Below, piece by piece: positions 27,168 through 35,547 of a DNA stretch of 48,046 nt (position 1 is the first letter of the stretch; each line of letters starts with the position of its first letter). Below the pieces are notes generated by a model that worked only from the letters and a program-made list of their open reading frames with translations, was not told the origin of the DNA and made no database searches. The translations under genes and the position numbers were made by a program. Source of the DNA: Halothiobacillus sp. (GTDB lineage: Bacteria; Pseudomonadota; Gammaproteobacteria; Halothiobacillales; Halothiobacillaceae). The stretch covers positions 1-48,046 of the forward strand of contig NZ_JAQTTX010000019.1 in NCBI RefSeq assembly GCF_028710545.1. Direction: 5' to 3'.

Positions 27168-27194
27168 GGTGCGAACGAAACCGGTTCACGGAAA

Positions 27195-28436
27195 TTACAC
27201 CCGCCGGAAAATCAGCGTGCCATTGGTACCGCCGAAACCGAAGGAATTGGACATGACCACATCAAGACCACGAACCTCGCGCGCAGTATGCGGTACGAAA
27301 TCCAGATCGCAGCCTTCGGACGGCTCAAAGAGGTTGATCGTCGGCGGCAAAACCTGGTCGCGCAGGGCCAACAGGGAAAAAACCGCCTCGATGCCCCCGG
27401 CGGCACCCAACAGATGGCCGGTCATGGATTTGGTGGAGCTGACCGGGCAGCGCTTGGCATGTTCGCCGAAGGCTGCGTGCAAGGCCGCCACCTCGGCCAG
27501 ATCGCCTGCCTGTGTCGAGGTGCCGTGGGCGTTCACGTAGCCGATGTCTTCCGGATTGACCCTGGCATCCTGCATGGCCGCCAGCATGCAGCGGCGCGCG
27601 CCGTCACCGTCGGATGAAGGTGACGTCATGTGATAGGCATCGGCGCTCATGCCGAAACCGATCAACTCACCATAGATGTTCGCGCCGCGCGCCCTGGCAT
27701 GATCCAATGATTCGAGCACCAGTACGCCGGCACCTTCACCCAGGACGAAACCATCACGGTCCTTATCCCAGGGCCGCGAGGCATGTTCAGGATCATCGTT
27801 ACGGGTCGACAACGCACGCGCAGCGGAGAAACCGGCCACGCCCAGTGGCGAGACCGCGCCTTCGGAGCCGCCGGCAATCATCACATCCGCATCGCCATAG
27901 GCAATCAAGCGTGCCGCCTGACCAATGCTGTGCGTACCTGCCGCGCAGGCGGTAACTGTGGCCAGATTCGGCCCACGAAAGCCGTAGCGGATCGATAGTT
28001 GACCGGACACCATATTCACGATCGCACCGGGCACGAAGAACGGGGACACACGTCGCGGCCCCTGTTGCGCCAATGTCATGGTATTACGCTCGATCCCCTC
28101 CAAACCACCAATACCGGAACCGATCAATGTACCGACACGATCGTAATTCAATGTGTCACTGATCAGACCGGCATCTTCGATCGCTTCGATTGCAGCCGCG
28201 ATCCCGTAATGGATAAATGGCTCCATCTTCTTGATTTCTTTGGCGGGAATGAACTGGGCTGCATCGAAATCGCGTAACGTGCCTGCGATTTGCGAAGCCA
28301 TCGCACTGACATCGAAACGATCGATCCGGCGGACCCCCGAGCGGCCTGCAAGAATGCCAGCCCAGCTGGATGCCACTGTATTACCCAGAGGGGTCAACGC
28401 CCCCAACCCCGTCACCACCACACGTTGCTTGCTCAT
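27195..28436 (-). CDS. fabF: 3-oxoacyl-ACP synthase II
   Basis: A condensing enzyme that elongates acyl-ACP with malonyl-ACP. The 413-residue length is normal. The catalytic triad is visible: Cys in [13 protein letters not shown] near residue 165, His in [13 protein letters not shown] near residue 305 and His in [12 protein letters not shown] near residue 342. The C-terminal GFGGTN motif is intact. It follows acpP across a 118-bp spacer with a terminator-like hairpin, and is followed by pabB after 40 bp. Confidence 0.97.
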   Translation of the reverse strand: MSKQRVVVTGLGALTPLGNTVASSWAGILAGRSGVRRIDRFDVSAMASQIAGTLRDFDAAQFIPAKEIKKMEPFIHYGIAAAIEAIEDAGLISDTLNYDRVGTLIGSGIGGLEGIERNTMTLAQQGPRRVSPFFVPGAIVNMVSGQLSIRYGFRGPNLATVTACAAGTHSIGQAARLIAYGDADVMIAGGSEGAVSPLGVAGFSAARALSTRNDDPEHASRPWDKDRDGFVLGEGAGVLVLESLDHARARGANIYGELIGFGMSADAYHMTSPSSDGDGARRCMLAAMQDARVNPEDIGYVNAHGTSTQAGDLAEVAALHAAFGEHAKRCPVSSTKSMTGHLLGAAGGIEAVFSLLALRDQVLPPTINLFEPSEGCDLDFVPHTAREVRGLDVVMSNSFGFGGTNGTLIFRRV

Positions 28437-28470
28437 GCGTTCAAATCCATATCTTTTCTTTTTTCATATG

Positions 28471-28505
28471 AAAAAAACCGCGCCGGGATAACCCAGGGCG
28501 CGGCC
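28471..28505 (-). terminator. Attenuating terminator between acpP and fabF
   Basis: Read on the minus strand, GGCCGCGCC... pairs with ...GGCGCGG (plus 497-503 and 478-484 of this kilobase) and is followed by seven T. It probably ends most acpP transcripts and lets only a fraction proceed to fabF, consistent with the high need for acyl carrier protein. Confidence 0.75.
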
Positions 28506-28554
28506 TTTTATTCAATAAACCACCCAGACCCCGGGGCATACCCAGGGCCGCGAG

Positions 28555-28794
28555 TTATGCGTCTTTGTGGGCGTTGATGTAATCAATGGCCAACTGTACG
28601 GTTGTGATTTTTTCAGCTTCTTCGTCAGGAATTTCGCACTCGAACTCCTCTTCCAAAGCCATCACCAACTCGACGGTGTCAAGGGAATCAGCGCCCAGAT
28701 CATCAACGAATGAAGCCTCATTGGTGACTTCTTCTTCCTTAACACCCAGCTGTTCTACAACAATCTTCTTCACGCGTTCGTCAACGGTGCTCAT
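28555..28794 (-). CDS. acpP: Acyl carrier protein
   Basis: A 79-residue acidic carrier that holds growing acyl chains on a 4'-phosphopantetheine arm. The attachment Ser is in [19 protein letters not shown], and the sequence [23 protein letters not shown] is a typical start. GAGG lies about 11 bases upstream. A promoter-like sequence precedes it at 28855-28882, so it can be transcribed separately from fabD-fabG. Confidence 0.97.
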   Translation of the reverse strand: MSTVDERVKKIVVEQLGVKEEEVTNEASFVDDLGADSLDTVELVMALEEEFECEIPDEEAEKITTVQLAIDYINAHKDA

Positions 28795-28854
28795 AACGAT
28801 TCAACCTCGATTTAAGACAAATTGGTTCAAGGGCGCTTGCCCGAGATGGCAGGC

Positions 28855-28882
28855 ATTCTAGTTAAAACCGGCCAAACCGCAA
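28855..28882 (-). promoter_or_regulatory. Candidate sigma70 promoter of acpP
   Basis: On the minus strand, TTGCGG (-35) and TAGAAT (-10) are 16 bp apart in the fabG-acpP spacer, about 60 bp before the acpP start. The spacer is AT-rich around it. This is by inspection only. Confidence 0.45.
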
Positions 28883-28970
28883 AATAAAAATCACTTCAGC
28901 GTACTCGGGCCACCTGATATAAAACCAAAGAACATCCACACAAATAAATGATTATATTGATAAATACCAA

Positions 28971-29735
28971 TCAGCTCATGTACATGCCGCCATTGACATG
29001 CAGGGTGTGCCCCGTCACATAAGCGGCATCGTCGCTCGCCAAAAAGCGAACACAGCCGGCAATTTCTGCCGGATCGCCCAGCCGCCCCAGAGGAACATTC
29101 GCCAACAATGCTGTCTTGTGCGCCTCGGGCAGGTCGCGCGTCATGTCGGTATCGATGAACCCGGGTGCCACCACGTTGACCGTGATGTTCCGCGCCCCCA
29201 CTTCCCGTGCCAAGGATTTGGAAAAGCCCATCAGACCGGCTTTGGCGGCTGCGTAATTGGTTTGTCCTGCATTCCCCATGGAGCCGACCACCGAGGCAAT
29301 CGAGATGATCCGGCCCCAGCGTGCGCGGGTCATGCCGCGCAAGACCTTTTGCGACAGACGGAAAACCGAAGTGAGGTTGGTGTCGATAATCGCGGACCAG
29401 TCATCTTCCTTCATGCGCATGAGCAGGGTGTCACGGGTGATGCCTGCGTTATTGACCAGCACGGCCACGGCGCCGAAACGGGCCTCGATCTCGGCAAGAA
29501 CGGCATCGATTTGCACACTATCGGTCACATCGAGACGCATCCCCGCGCCGCCCAGCGGTGCCAGGCGCTCGTTGATGGCCGCCGCACCCGAATCGGAGGT
29601 TGCCGTACCGATCACCACCGCGCCTGCTTGCGCGAGCTGCTCGGCGATGGCCGCACCAATGCCGCGGGATGCACCGGTCACCAACGCGACCTTGCCATTC
29701 AAACCATTAATCTGGCCTTTTGTTTCATTACTCAT
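28971..29735 (-). CDS. fabG: 3-oxoacyl-ACP reductase FabG
   Basis: A short-chain dehydrogenase that reduces 3-oxoacyl-ACP with NADPH. The cofactor motif VTGASRGIGAAIA follows 17 hydrophilic residues, the NAG strand (LVNNAGITRD) is present, and the catalytic residues are Ser in ISIASVVGSMG and Tyr and Lys in TNYAAAKAGLMG. The C-terminal YVTGHTLHVNGGMYM is characteristic of FabG. A strong GAGG lies nine bases upstream. It sits between fabD and acpP, as in E. coli. Confidence 0.96.
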   Translation of the reverse strand: MSNETKGQINGLNGKVALVTGASRGIGAAIAEQLAQAGAVVIGTATSDSGAAAINERLAPLGGAGMRLDVTDSVQIDAVLAEIEARFGAVAVLVNNAGITRDTLLMRMKEDDWSAIIDTNLTSVFRLSQKVLRGMTRARWGRIISIASVVGSMGNAGQTNYAAAKAGLMGFSKSLAREVGARNITVNVVAPGFIDTDMTRDLPEAHKTALLANVPLGRLGDPAEIAGCVRFLASDDAAYVTGHTLHVNGGMYMS

Positions 29736-29789
29736 CTTTCATTCCTCTTGAAATGGCTCTCGAATAAGTGATCAGCGAACGTGTGGGGT

Positions 29790-30710
29790 TCAGGAAATAA
29801 CCGCAGACAGACTGGCTTCATCGAATACAGCGTTGCCAGTCACCCCTTTTTCGATACGTTTTGCCAGACCAGTCAGCACCTTACCGGGGCCAAATTCGAA
29901 CTGACGGTTGCAGCCGCGACCATGCAGGGCCTGCACACAAGCCACCCACTGTACCGGACGGTACAACTGCTCAACCAATGCATGACGGATGGCAACCGCG
30001 TCGTCGTGGGTTTGCGCATCAACATTATGCAGGACGGGAAGCACGGGCGGTTTGATCATAACCTTGGCCAGATAGGCATCCAATTCGCGGGCGGCGTCAA
30101 TCATCAGACTCGAATGGGAGGGCACACTGACCGGCAGCGGCACAAAGCGCTTGGCACCGGCCGCCTTGGCCAATTCCTCGGCACGCGCCACGGCAGTCGC
30201 ATCACCGGCGATGACCACCTGCCCGGGCGAGTTGAAGTTCACCGCTTCGCAAACCTGCCCTTGCGCAGCCTCGGCACAAACGCTCAGAACCGCTTCATCG
30301 GTCAGCCCCAACAGCGCCGCCATGGCGCCGGCGCCGGGTGCAACGGCGGCCTGCATCAGACGTCCCCGTTCAAACACGAGGGCCACCGCATCGGCAAAGT
30401 CGATGCTTTCTGCTGCCACGAGCGCGGCATACTCGCCCAGACTGTGCCCGGCCAATGCAATCGGCCTGTGTCCGCCTGCGGCCAGATAAATGCGCCACGC
30501 CGCCACATCGGCAGCCAACATGGCGGGCTGGGTGATTTCTGTGCGGTTGAGTTCTTGCACATCCCCATTCGCCACCAAGGCCCACAAATCAAAATCCAGC
30601 ACGTCGCCGGCCTCGCGATAGACGGCCTCGGCCAGAGCCTGATGCGCCCCCCAGCCGCTACTCATGCCAATGGACTGCGAACCCTGCCCCGGAAAAACAC
30701 CTGCAATCAT
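29790..30710 (-). CDS. fabD: Malonyl-CoA-ACP transacylase
   Basis: Loads malonate from CoA onto ACP. The 306 residues start with AGVFPGQGSQSIGM, and the nucleophile Ser is in ALAGHSLGEYAALV near residue 91; the catalytic His is in VSVPSHSSLM near residue 198. It is the first gene of this leftward cluster: rpmF, plsX and fabH, which usually precede it, are not upstream. Instead a divergent glycosyltransferase gene starts 171 bp away. Confidence 0.95.
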   Translation of the reverse strand: MIAGVFPGQGSQSIGMSSGWGAHQALAEAVYREAGDVLDFDLWALVANGDVQELNRTEITQPAMLAADVAAWRIYLAAGGHRPIALAGHSLGEYAALVAAESIDFADAVALVFERGRLMQAAVAPGAGAMAALLGLTDEAVLSVCAEAAQGQVCEAVNFNSPGQVVIAGDATAVARAEELAKAAGAKRFVPLPVSVPSHSSLMIDAARELDAYLAKVMIKPPVLPVLHNVDAQTHDDAVAIRHALVEQLYRPVQWVACVQALHGRGCNRQFEFGPGKVLTGLAKRIEKGVTGNAVFDEASLSAVIS

Positions 30711-30881
30711 GCTGATTCCCCACGATCATCATTTTTTACGAAAAAACTGCGCGCCATGCTATCACAGTCAAAATCATCGCCAGATTCTGACTACCGAGTG
30801 ATGTCTCATGGGTTAAATCACGAATTTGTCATATAAAGTCGACAACCTGTTTCATTCTCCATAAATATTGAGCTGTCATCC

Positions 30882-32069
30882 GTGCATATTCTAATGATCT
30901 CCGATGTGTACTTCCCGAGAATCAACGGCGTATCGACCTCCATCCAGAGCTTTCGCAGCGAATTGATCGCCTCGGGGCATCGGGTCACCCTGATCTGCCC
31001 GGACTACCCCGAGTCAATCACACTGGAACGCGCCAAAGATCAACACGATGATGAAGATATTTTGCGCCTGCCTTCGCGCAAGGTGCTGCTCGACCCCGAG
31101 GACCGGATGATGAGTTACGGTGCCATCATCAACCTGTTACCGATCCTGCGGGGACGAACGATAGATATCGTCCACATACACACACCCTTCGTGGCCCATT
31201 ACGCGGGGGTAAAACTGGCACGCAAACTGGCCATTCCGGTCGTCGAGAGCTATCACACCTTCTTCGAGGAATATCTCTACAACTACGTTCGCTGGGCACC
31301 CAGAAACTGGCTCAAATGGGCAGCGCGTTTTTTCTCGAAAAGCCAGTGCAATGCCGTCGATGCCCTCGTCGTGCCCTCCTCACCCATGCGCGATGCCCTG
31401 CAAACCTATGGTGTGCGCACCGGGATGCACATTATCCCGACCGGGCTCAACCTCGACACATTCCATACACCGCCGACATCGGACTTCCGGGCAAAACTAT
31501 CGATCAGAGACGACCAGCCCATTCTTTTGTATGTCGGCCGGGTCGCACTGGAAAAAAATATTGATTTCCTGTTGAACATGATGCCCTTCGTCCTGAAAGA
31601 AACCCCCGAAGCCATCCTGGTCATCGCCGGCGAAGGCCCGGCAGAATCCCATCTTCAACGCAAAGTTGCGGCTATGGGATTACAGGCTTCTGTCAAATTT
31701 GTGGGCTATATGCGGCGGGATGGTGCCTTGCAGGATGCCTATCGTGCCGCCGATCTGTTCGTGTTCGCCTCCCGAACCGAAACCCAGGGACTGGTTCTGC
31801 TGGAAGCACTGGCGCTCGGCACGCCGGTTGTCGCGCTGGGGGCCATGGGCACACTGGATGTGCTGAATCCCGACGGCGGCTGCATGATCGCACCGGATGA
31901 TCCATCCGAGTTCGCCGAGGCAGTCAATCAAACCCTGAATCAACCCGATCGCTACCAGCAATTGGTCGATCAGGCTCCGCGCTACGCAGAAACCTGGACC
32001 GCCGCCCAAAAGACACAACAGCTACTGGAAATGTACCGGCAACAACTCGCCAGTCATACAACCTCTTGA
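30882..32069 (+). CDS. GT4-family glycosyltransferase
   Basis: A 395-residue GT-B glycosyltransferase. The N-terminal acceptor domain begins HILMISDVYFPRINGVSTSI, typical of GT4 mannosyl- and diacylglycerol glycosyltransferases, with VHIHTPFVAHYAGV further on. The C-terminal donor domain carries ILLYVGRVALEKN with its K and the EX7E-type segment ASRTETQGLVLLEALA. No membrane helix is present. It starts at GTG 30882 with a weak site and stands alone behind fabD (divergent). A membrane glycolipid product is plausible, since close patterns occur in UDP-sugar or GDP-mannose-dependent lipid glycosyltransferases. Confidence 0.85.
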   Translation: MHILMISDVYFPRINGVSTSIQSFRSELIASGHRVTLICPDYPESITLERAKDQHDDEDILRLPSRKVLLDPEDRMMSYGAIINLLPILRGRTIDIVHIHTPFVAHYAGVKLARKLAIPVVESYHTFFEEYLYNYVRWAPRNWLKWAARFFSKSQCNAVDALVVPSSPMRDALQTYGVRTGMHIIPTGLNLDTFHTPPTSDFRAKLSIRDDQPILLYVGRVALEKNIDFLLNMMPFVLKETPEAILVIAGEGPAESHLQRKVAAMGLQASVKFVGYMRRDGALQDAYRAADLFVFASRTETQGLVLLEALALGTPVVALGAMGTLDVLNPDGGCMIAPDDPSEFAEAVNQTLNQPDRYQQLVDQAPRYAETWTAAQKTQQLLEMYRQQLASHTTS

Positions 32070-32095
32070 TATAAGCAAAAGAAAATAAGTAAATA

Positions 32096-32125
32096 CTGAA
32101 AAAATCCATCCATAGATTTTTTCAG
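32096..32125 (+). terminator. Hairpin terminator after GT4 gene
   Basis: CTGAAAAAATC and GATTTTTTCAG form a perfect 11-bp stem with an 8-base loop 27 bp after the stop. The stem is AT-rich and the right arm itself is T-rich, so it is a weaker, possibly two-way terminator. Confidence 0.5.
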
Positions 32126-32140
32126 ATCGGCTAATCCCTC

Positions 32141-32423
32141 CTCTCAAGCTCTTCTGGCATCCATGCCAGAAGGTCCTGCGGACTTCAGCTTTCGAGAGCA
32201 CCGCGAAGTGAATTCGCGGTGGCCTAGGCAAATCAATGGCTTACACCATTGTTTGCGTCCGGGCATCCTTGCCCGGAACAGGAAACGCCGAATATTTCAG
32301 CGTTTCCTTAAAGACAAACCGTTCGTTTTCAGGTAATATGCGCCGAAATTCCATCACGGCTCGATAAGCGCGACATTCCAACGCGCACATGTCGCGCCTT
32401 TTCTGTTCGTCCAATTCGGACGA
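32141..32423 (+). promoter_or_regulatory. Highly structured leader upstream of the RNA helicase gene
   Basis: The 384-bp spacer 32070-32453 contains a run of strong hairpins with no coding frame of note: CTTCTGGCAT/ATGCCAGAAG (32151-32172), CACCGCGAA/TTCGCGGTG (32199-32221), GCAAA-T-CAATGG with its complement (32228-32256), TCCGGGCA/TGCCCGGA (32258-32277), AGGAAACGC/GCGTTTCCT (32280-32308), GCGCGACAT/ATGTCGCGC (32368-32397) and TCGTCC/GGACGA (32407-32423). All stems are perfect except one with a single bulge. It is likely to be transcribed as the 5' untranslated region of the helicase gene. Confidence 0.6.
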
Positions 32424-32453
32424 CATTCCCCCTAGAAGAGCCCTGAAATACTC

Positions 32454-34238
32454 ATGTCTGAAGAAAACACCATTCTATTTTCCGATTTCGCCCTCGCCGC
32501 ACCCCTGCTGCGATCGGTCGAAGAACTGGGCTACGAAAGCCCTTCACCCATACAAGCCAAAAGCATTCCAGTCCTGCTGGAAGGCAAAGACGTACTGGGC
32601 ATGGCGCAAACCGGCACCGGCAAAACCGGTGCGTTCGCCCTGCCTTTGCTGAGCCGGATCGACATCAACCTGCGTGCACCCCAACTGCTGGTACTGGCGC
32701 CAACACGTGAACTGGCAATCCAGGTCGCCGAAGCCATGCAGACCTACGCCCGTCACCTGCCGGACTTTCATGTTCTGCCCGTCTACGGCGGACAGGCAAT
32801 GGAGCCCCAACTGCGCGGCCTGAAACGTGGCGTGCACGTGGTGGTTGGCACACCGGGTCGCATCCAGGATCACATCAAGCGTGGCACCCTGAAACTCAAT
32901 CAAATTCAGGCCGTTGTACTGGATGAAGCCGACGAAATGCTGCGCATGGGCTTTATCGATGACGTGGACGAAATCTTAAGCAAGACCCCGGCAAACCGTC
33001 AGGTCGCGCTGTTCTCCGCCACCATGCCCGATCAGATTCGCCGCATTGCCCAGCGTCACCTGCGCAACCCGGTCGAGATTGCGATCAAATCCAGCACCTC
33101 GACCGTCAAGGCCATCAACCAGCGCTACTGGGCCGTCAGCGGCATGCACAAGCTCGATGCGCTGACCCGTATCCTGGAAGTCGAAGAGTTTGACGCGGTG
33201 ATCATTTTCGTGCGCACCAAAGTGGCCACCACCGAACTGGCCGAAAAACTGGAAGCGCGCGGCTATGCTGCCTCTCCGTTGAATGGCGACATGAATCAGG
33301 CCATGCGTGAAAAGGCAATCGATCGCCTCAAGCGCGGATCACTCGATATCATCATCGCGACCGACGTGGCCGCTCGGGGTATTGATGTGCCGCGGGTCAG
33401 CCACGTGATTAACTACGATATTCCGCTGGACACCGAATCCTACGTTCACCGCATCGGTCGTACCGGTCGTGCCGGTCGTTCGGGTGAAGCCATCCTGTTT
33501 GTCGCCCCGCGCGAAAAACGCATGCTGGGCGCCATCGAACGCGCCACAGGCCAGTTGATCACGCCCATGCGTCTGCCGAGCCAGAGCGATATCGCAGACA
33601 AACGTTCTGCCGCGTTCAAGAATCAGATCAGCGAAGCGATGGAATCGGAAGATCTGTCTTTCTTTGAAACATTGATTGAGGAATACCAGTCCGAACACGA
33701 CGTCGGCTTGCCGGAAATCGCAGCGGCACTCGCCTATCTGGCGCAGAAGGATCGCCCGCTGCTGCCGGCCGAAATCAAGGAATCGGCGCAGGTCAGCTTT
33801 GGTGATCGCCAAGATCGCGGCCAAGGTCGGGATCAGGATCGTCGCGACGAGCCCCGTCGTCCACGTCAGAACGATGACATGGCGCGCATCAAGTACCGGA
33901 TCGAGATCGGCCACGAGCACGGCGTCCAGCCGAAGAACATCGTCGGCGCACTGGCCAACGAAGCGGGCATTGACAGCAAATACATCGGCGCGATTCGCAT
34001 CTTCGACAGCCACAGCACCGTAGACTTGCCCGAGGGCATGCCAAACGAAGTGTTCACGCAGCTCAAGCGTTTGCACGTTTTGGGCGTACCGCTCGACATC
34101 AGCGAAGCCGGTCCCAGTGATAGCGAAGGCGAGCGTGGTGGCAATCGCCGCCCACCGGCCGGCCCGCGCAAATTCGGTCCTCGTAGTGGTGCTGATTCCT
34201 TCGGTGGCAAACCCCGTCGCTCGAAACCACGCAGCTAA
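32454..34238 (+). CDS. deaD: DEAD-box RNA helicase, DeaD/CsdA type
   Basis: An ATP-dependent RNA helicase used in ribosome assembly and mRNA turnover, often important in the cold. The 594 residues contain the Q motif (GYESPSPIQAKSIP), motif I AQTGTGKTGAF, DEAD in VLDEADEMLRMGF, SAT in LFSATMPDQ and motif VI HRIGRTGRAGRSG. After a linker rich in Arg, Asp and Gln comes a DbpA-type RNA-binding domain (about residues 480-560, with RIEIGHEHGVQPKNIVGALA) and a basic Gly/Arg tail. Domain order and length match DeaD/CsdA rather than RhlE or DbpA. A weak ribosome-binding site precedes ATG 32454. Confidence 0.93.
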   Translation: MSEENTILFSDFALAAPLLRSVEELGYESPSPIQAKSIPVLLEGKDVLGMAQTGTGKTGAFALPLLSRIDINLRAPQLLVLAPTRELAIQVAEAMQTYARHLPDFHVLPVYGGQAMEPQLRGLKRGVHVVVGTPGRIQDHIKRGTLKLNQIQAVVLDEADEMLRMGFIDDVDEILSKTPANRQVALFSATMPDQIRRIAQRHLRNPVEIAIKSSTSTVKAINQRYWAVSGMHKLDALTRILEVEEFDAVIIFVRTKVATTELAEKLEARGYAASPLNGDMNQAMREKAIDRLKRGSLDIIIATDVAARGIDVPRVSHVINYDIPLDTESYVHRIGRTGRAGRSGEAILFVAPREKRMLGAIERATGQLITPMRLPSQSDIADKRSAAFKNQISEAMESEDLSFFETLIEEYQSEHDVGLPEIAAALAYLAQKDRPLLPAEIKESAQVSFGDRQDRGQGRDQDRRDEPRRPRQNDDMARIKYRIEIGHEHGVQPKNIVGALANEAGIDSKYIGAIRIFDSHSTVDLPEGMPNEVFTQLKRLHVLGVPLDISEAGPSDSEGERGGNRRPPAGPRKFGPRSGADSFGGKPRRSKPRS

Positions 34239-34270
34239 GCAAACTCTGCACGAATGCAAAGCCCTCTTAA

Positions 34271-34345
34271 ATCCCCCTCATTCCCCCTTTTTCAAAGGGG
34301 GAGGAGCTCACATTCAAAAAGAAGGGACTGATTCCCCCTTTTACG
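34271..34345. repeat. C/G-run palindromic repeat
   Basis: CCCCCTTT and AAAGGGGG (34283-34301) form an 8-bp stem with a 3-base loop, flanked by ATCCCCCTCATT and by another TTCCCCCTTTT at 34332. Such C-run/T-run modules occur as dispersed intergenic repeats in many bacteria. I could not count copies in the genome. Confidence 0.5.
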
Positions 34346-34347
34346 GA

Positions 34348-34387
34348 AACGGCACCCCGAAGAAATTCGCCGGTGCCGTTTTTTTTC
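34348..34387 (+). terminator. Rho-independent terminator after deaD-like gene
   Basis: AACGGCACC and GGTGCCGTT (34348-34356 and 34372-34380) form a 9-bp stem followed by eight T. It lies 110 bp after the stop of the helicase gene. Confidence 0.88.
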
Positions 34388-34453
34388 GTCCCGAATTCAC
34401 CCATATCATGCAGAATGACAAGTCCGCAGCGGGTGGTGAAGTGAGGGAATAAA

Positions 34454-35020
34454 ATGTTGCAGCAAAAGCAAAACGCGACCATTACCTACACCGGAATCGA
34501 GACACCGATCGGGCTTGTATTCGCCGCTTTTTCACGCGGCGCGCTGTGTCGAATCTCCGCTGGAACCGAAGCCGAATTCCTGCGAATCATCACACCATCG
34601 GCAGGTGAAGCGCCCATCAGAGCCGATTCGATTCTGCATGACTATTCACGCCAGATTCTTGCTGTTTTCATGGAAGATACCCCCATGAAGCTACCCATTT
34701 GCCTCGACACACTGACACCCTTCCAGCAGCGCGTGCTCGGCAAGACGGCTGAGATTCCCCGGGGTCAGGTTCGAAGCTACGGCTGGATCGCACGGGCGAT
34801 TGGCAGCCCCAATGCCCACCGGGCAGTCGGCACGGCGCTGGCACTAAATCCATTGCCGTTTGTGATTCCCTGCCATCGGGTCGTGCGTGCCGATGGCAGG
34901 CTGGGCGCGTATTCCGGCGGCGGCACGGCGGTCAAAGCCCGCCTTCTGACACTGGAAGACGTTCAGGTAGCGCAGGCTTCCGGTAATTTCATCGTTCAAA
35001 AGCCGTTCAACCCCACTTGA
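34454..35020 (+). CDS. ogt: Methylated-DNA--protein-cysteine methyltransferase
   Basis: A suicide repair protein that removes alkyl groups from O6-alkylguanine. The 188 residues end with the alkyltransferase domain: FQQRVLGKTAEIPRGQVRSYG, then the active-site PCHRVV with the acceptor Cys, preceded by NPLPFVI. The N-terminal domain is a typical short ribonuclease-H-like fold without the AraC or zinc domain of Ada. It is a single gene with terminator upstream and a repeat-rich spacer downstream. Confidence 0.9.
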   Translation: MLQQKQNATITYTGIETPIGLVFAAFSRGALCRISAGTEAEFLRIITPSAGEAPIRADSILHDYSRQILAVFMEDTPMKLPICLDTLTPFQQRVLGKTAEIPRGQVRSYGWIARAIGSPNAHRAVGTALALNPLPFVIPCHRVVRADGRLGAYSGGGTAVKARLLTLEDVQVAQASGNFIVQKPFNPT

Positions 35021-35112
35021 GATAGTGTTTACAAAACCAAAAGTTTTCCGGATAACACCATGCTAAACGAATTCGGAGAATCCCCTTTGGGGCCGCCCTG
35101 GGCTGACCTGTG

Positions 35113-35349
35113 GAGGCTGGGGGAATGGGCCATGGATGGCCCATTCAGCCTCGCCGTGACAGGAAGTCACGTCGAGGCGACCCGGCTGGATCAGGTAAGG
35201 CCAGGGGCTGCCCGAAGGGCCGGCCCCGTGGGGCGTGTTTCTTTCCCCCCTTTCTTTGCACGACAAACGCCGTAGGGAACGCCGTTGGGATGCGCAGCAT
35301 CACCCGCAGGGCCAATGACATGGACGTCATTGGCAACAAAGAAAGGGGG
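35113..35349. repeat. Large nested palindromic element
   Basis: This lies in the 527-bp gene-free spacer 35021-35547. GAGGCTG (35113) pairs with CAGCCTC (35146) around GAATGGGCCAT/ATGGCCCATTC (35123-35146). Further right, CCCCCTTTCTTTG (35246-35258) pairs perfectly with CAAAGAAAGGGGG (35337-35349) around a hairpin GCCAATGAC/GTCATTGGC (35311-35334). Frames on both strands cross it but look non-coding. The TTTCTTTG/CAAAGAAA arms resemble dispersed intergenic repeats of other proteobacteria. The remainder of the spacer holds the short element at 35489 and nothing else recognisable. Confidence 0.6.
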
Positions 35350-35488
35350 CGCCCGCATGCGAACTCAGTGGATCGAAGAACGGGGCGTTTGGCGGGCGAA
35401 ACAACACAAGCCTGTCTTGAAACCCATTGAAAGACTATTGAAGGTTTGATTACGACCGTTTTAGGCTTGGTTTTGTAACACCCTATCA

Positions 35489-35518
35489 GGGAATCTCGAA
35501 AGGTTTTTCGAGGTACGC
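35489..35518. repeat. Dispersed palindromic element, copy 3 (short)
   Basis: CTCGAAA (35495-35501) and TTTCGAG (35506-35512) flanked by AGGG and by GGTACG match the two outer arms of the elements at 4032 and 11728, but the interior has been lost. It lies 30 bp after the stop of the iclR-type gene on the other strand, so it may also act as part of a terminator. Confidence 0.6.
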
Positions 35519-35547
35519 TTGAAACGGTGGCAAAGCTGGCGGAGCAC

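Noticed and set aside
28437-28554. Small frame between acpP and fabF
   Set aside because: The spacer is explained by a terminator hairpin and the ribosome-binding region of fabF.
33339-34259. 306-codon frame opposite the RNA helicase gene
   Set aside because: It is antisense to conserved helicase motifs and its product is compositionally biased with no family match.
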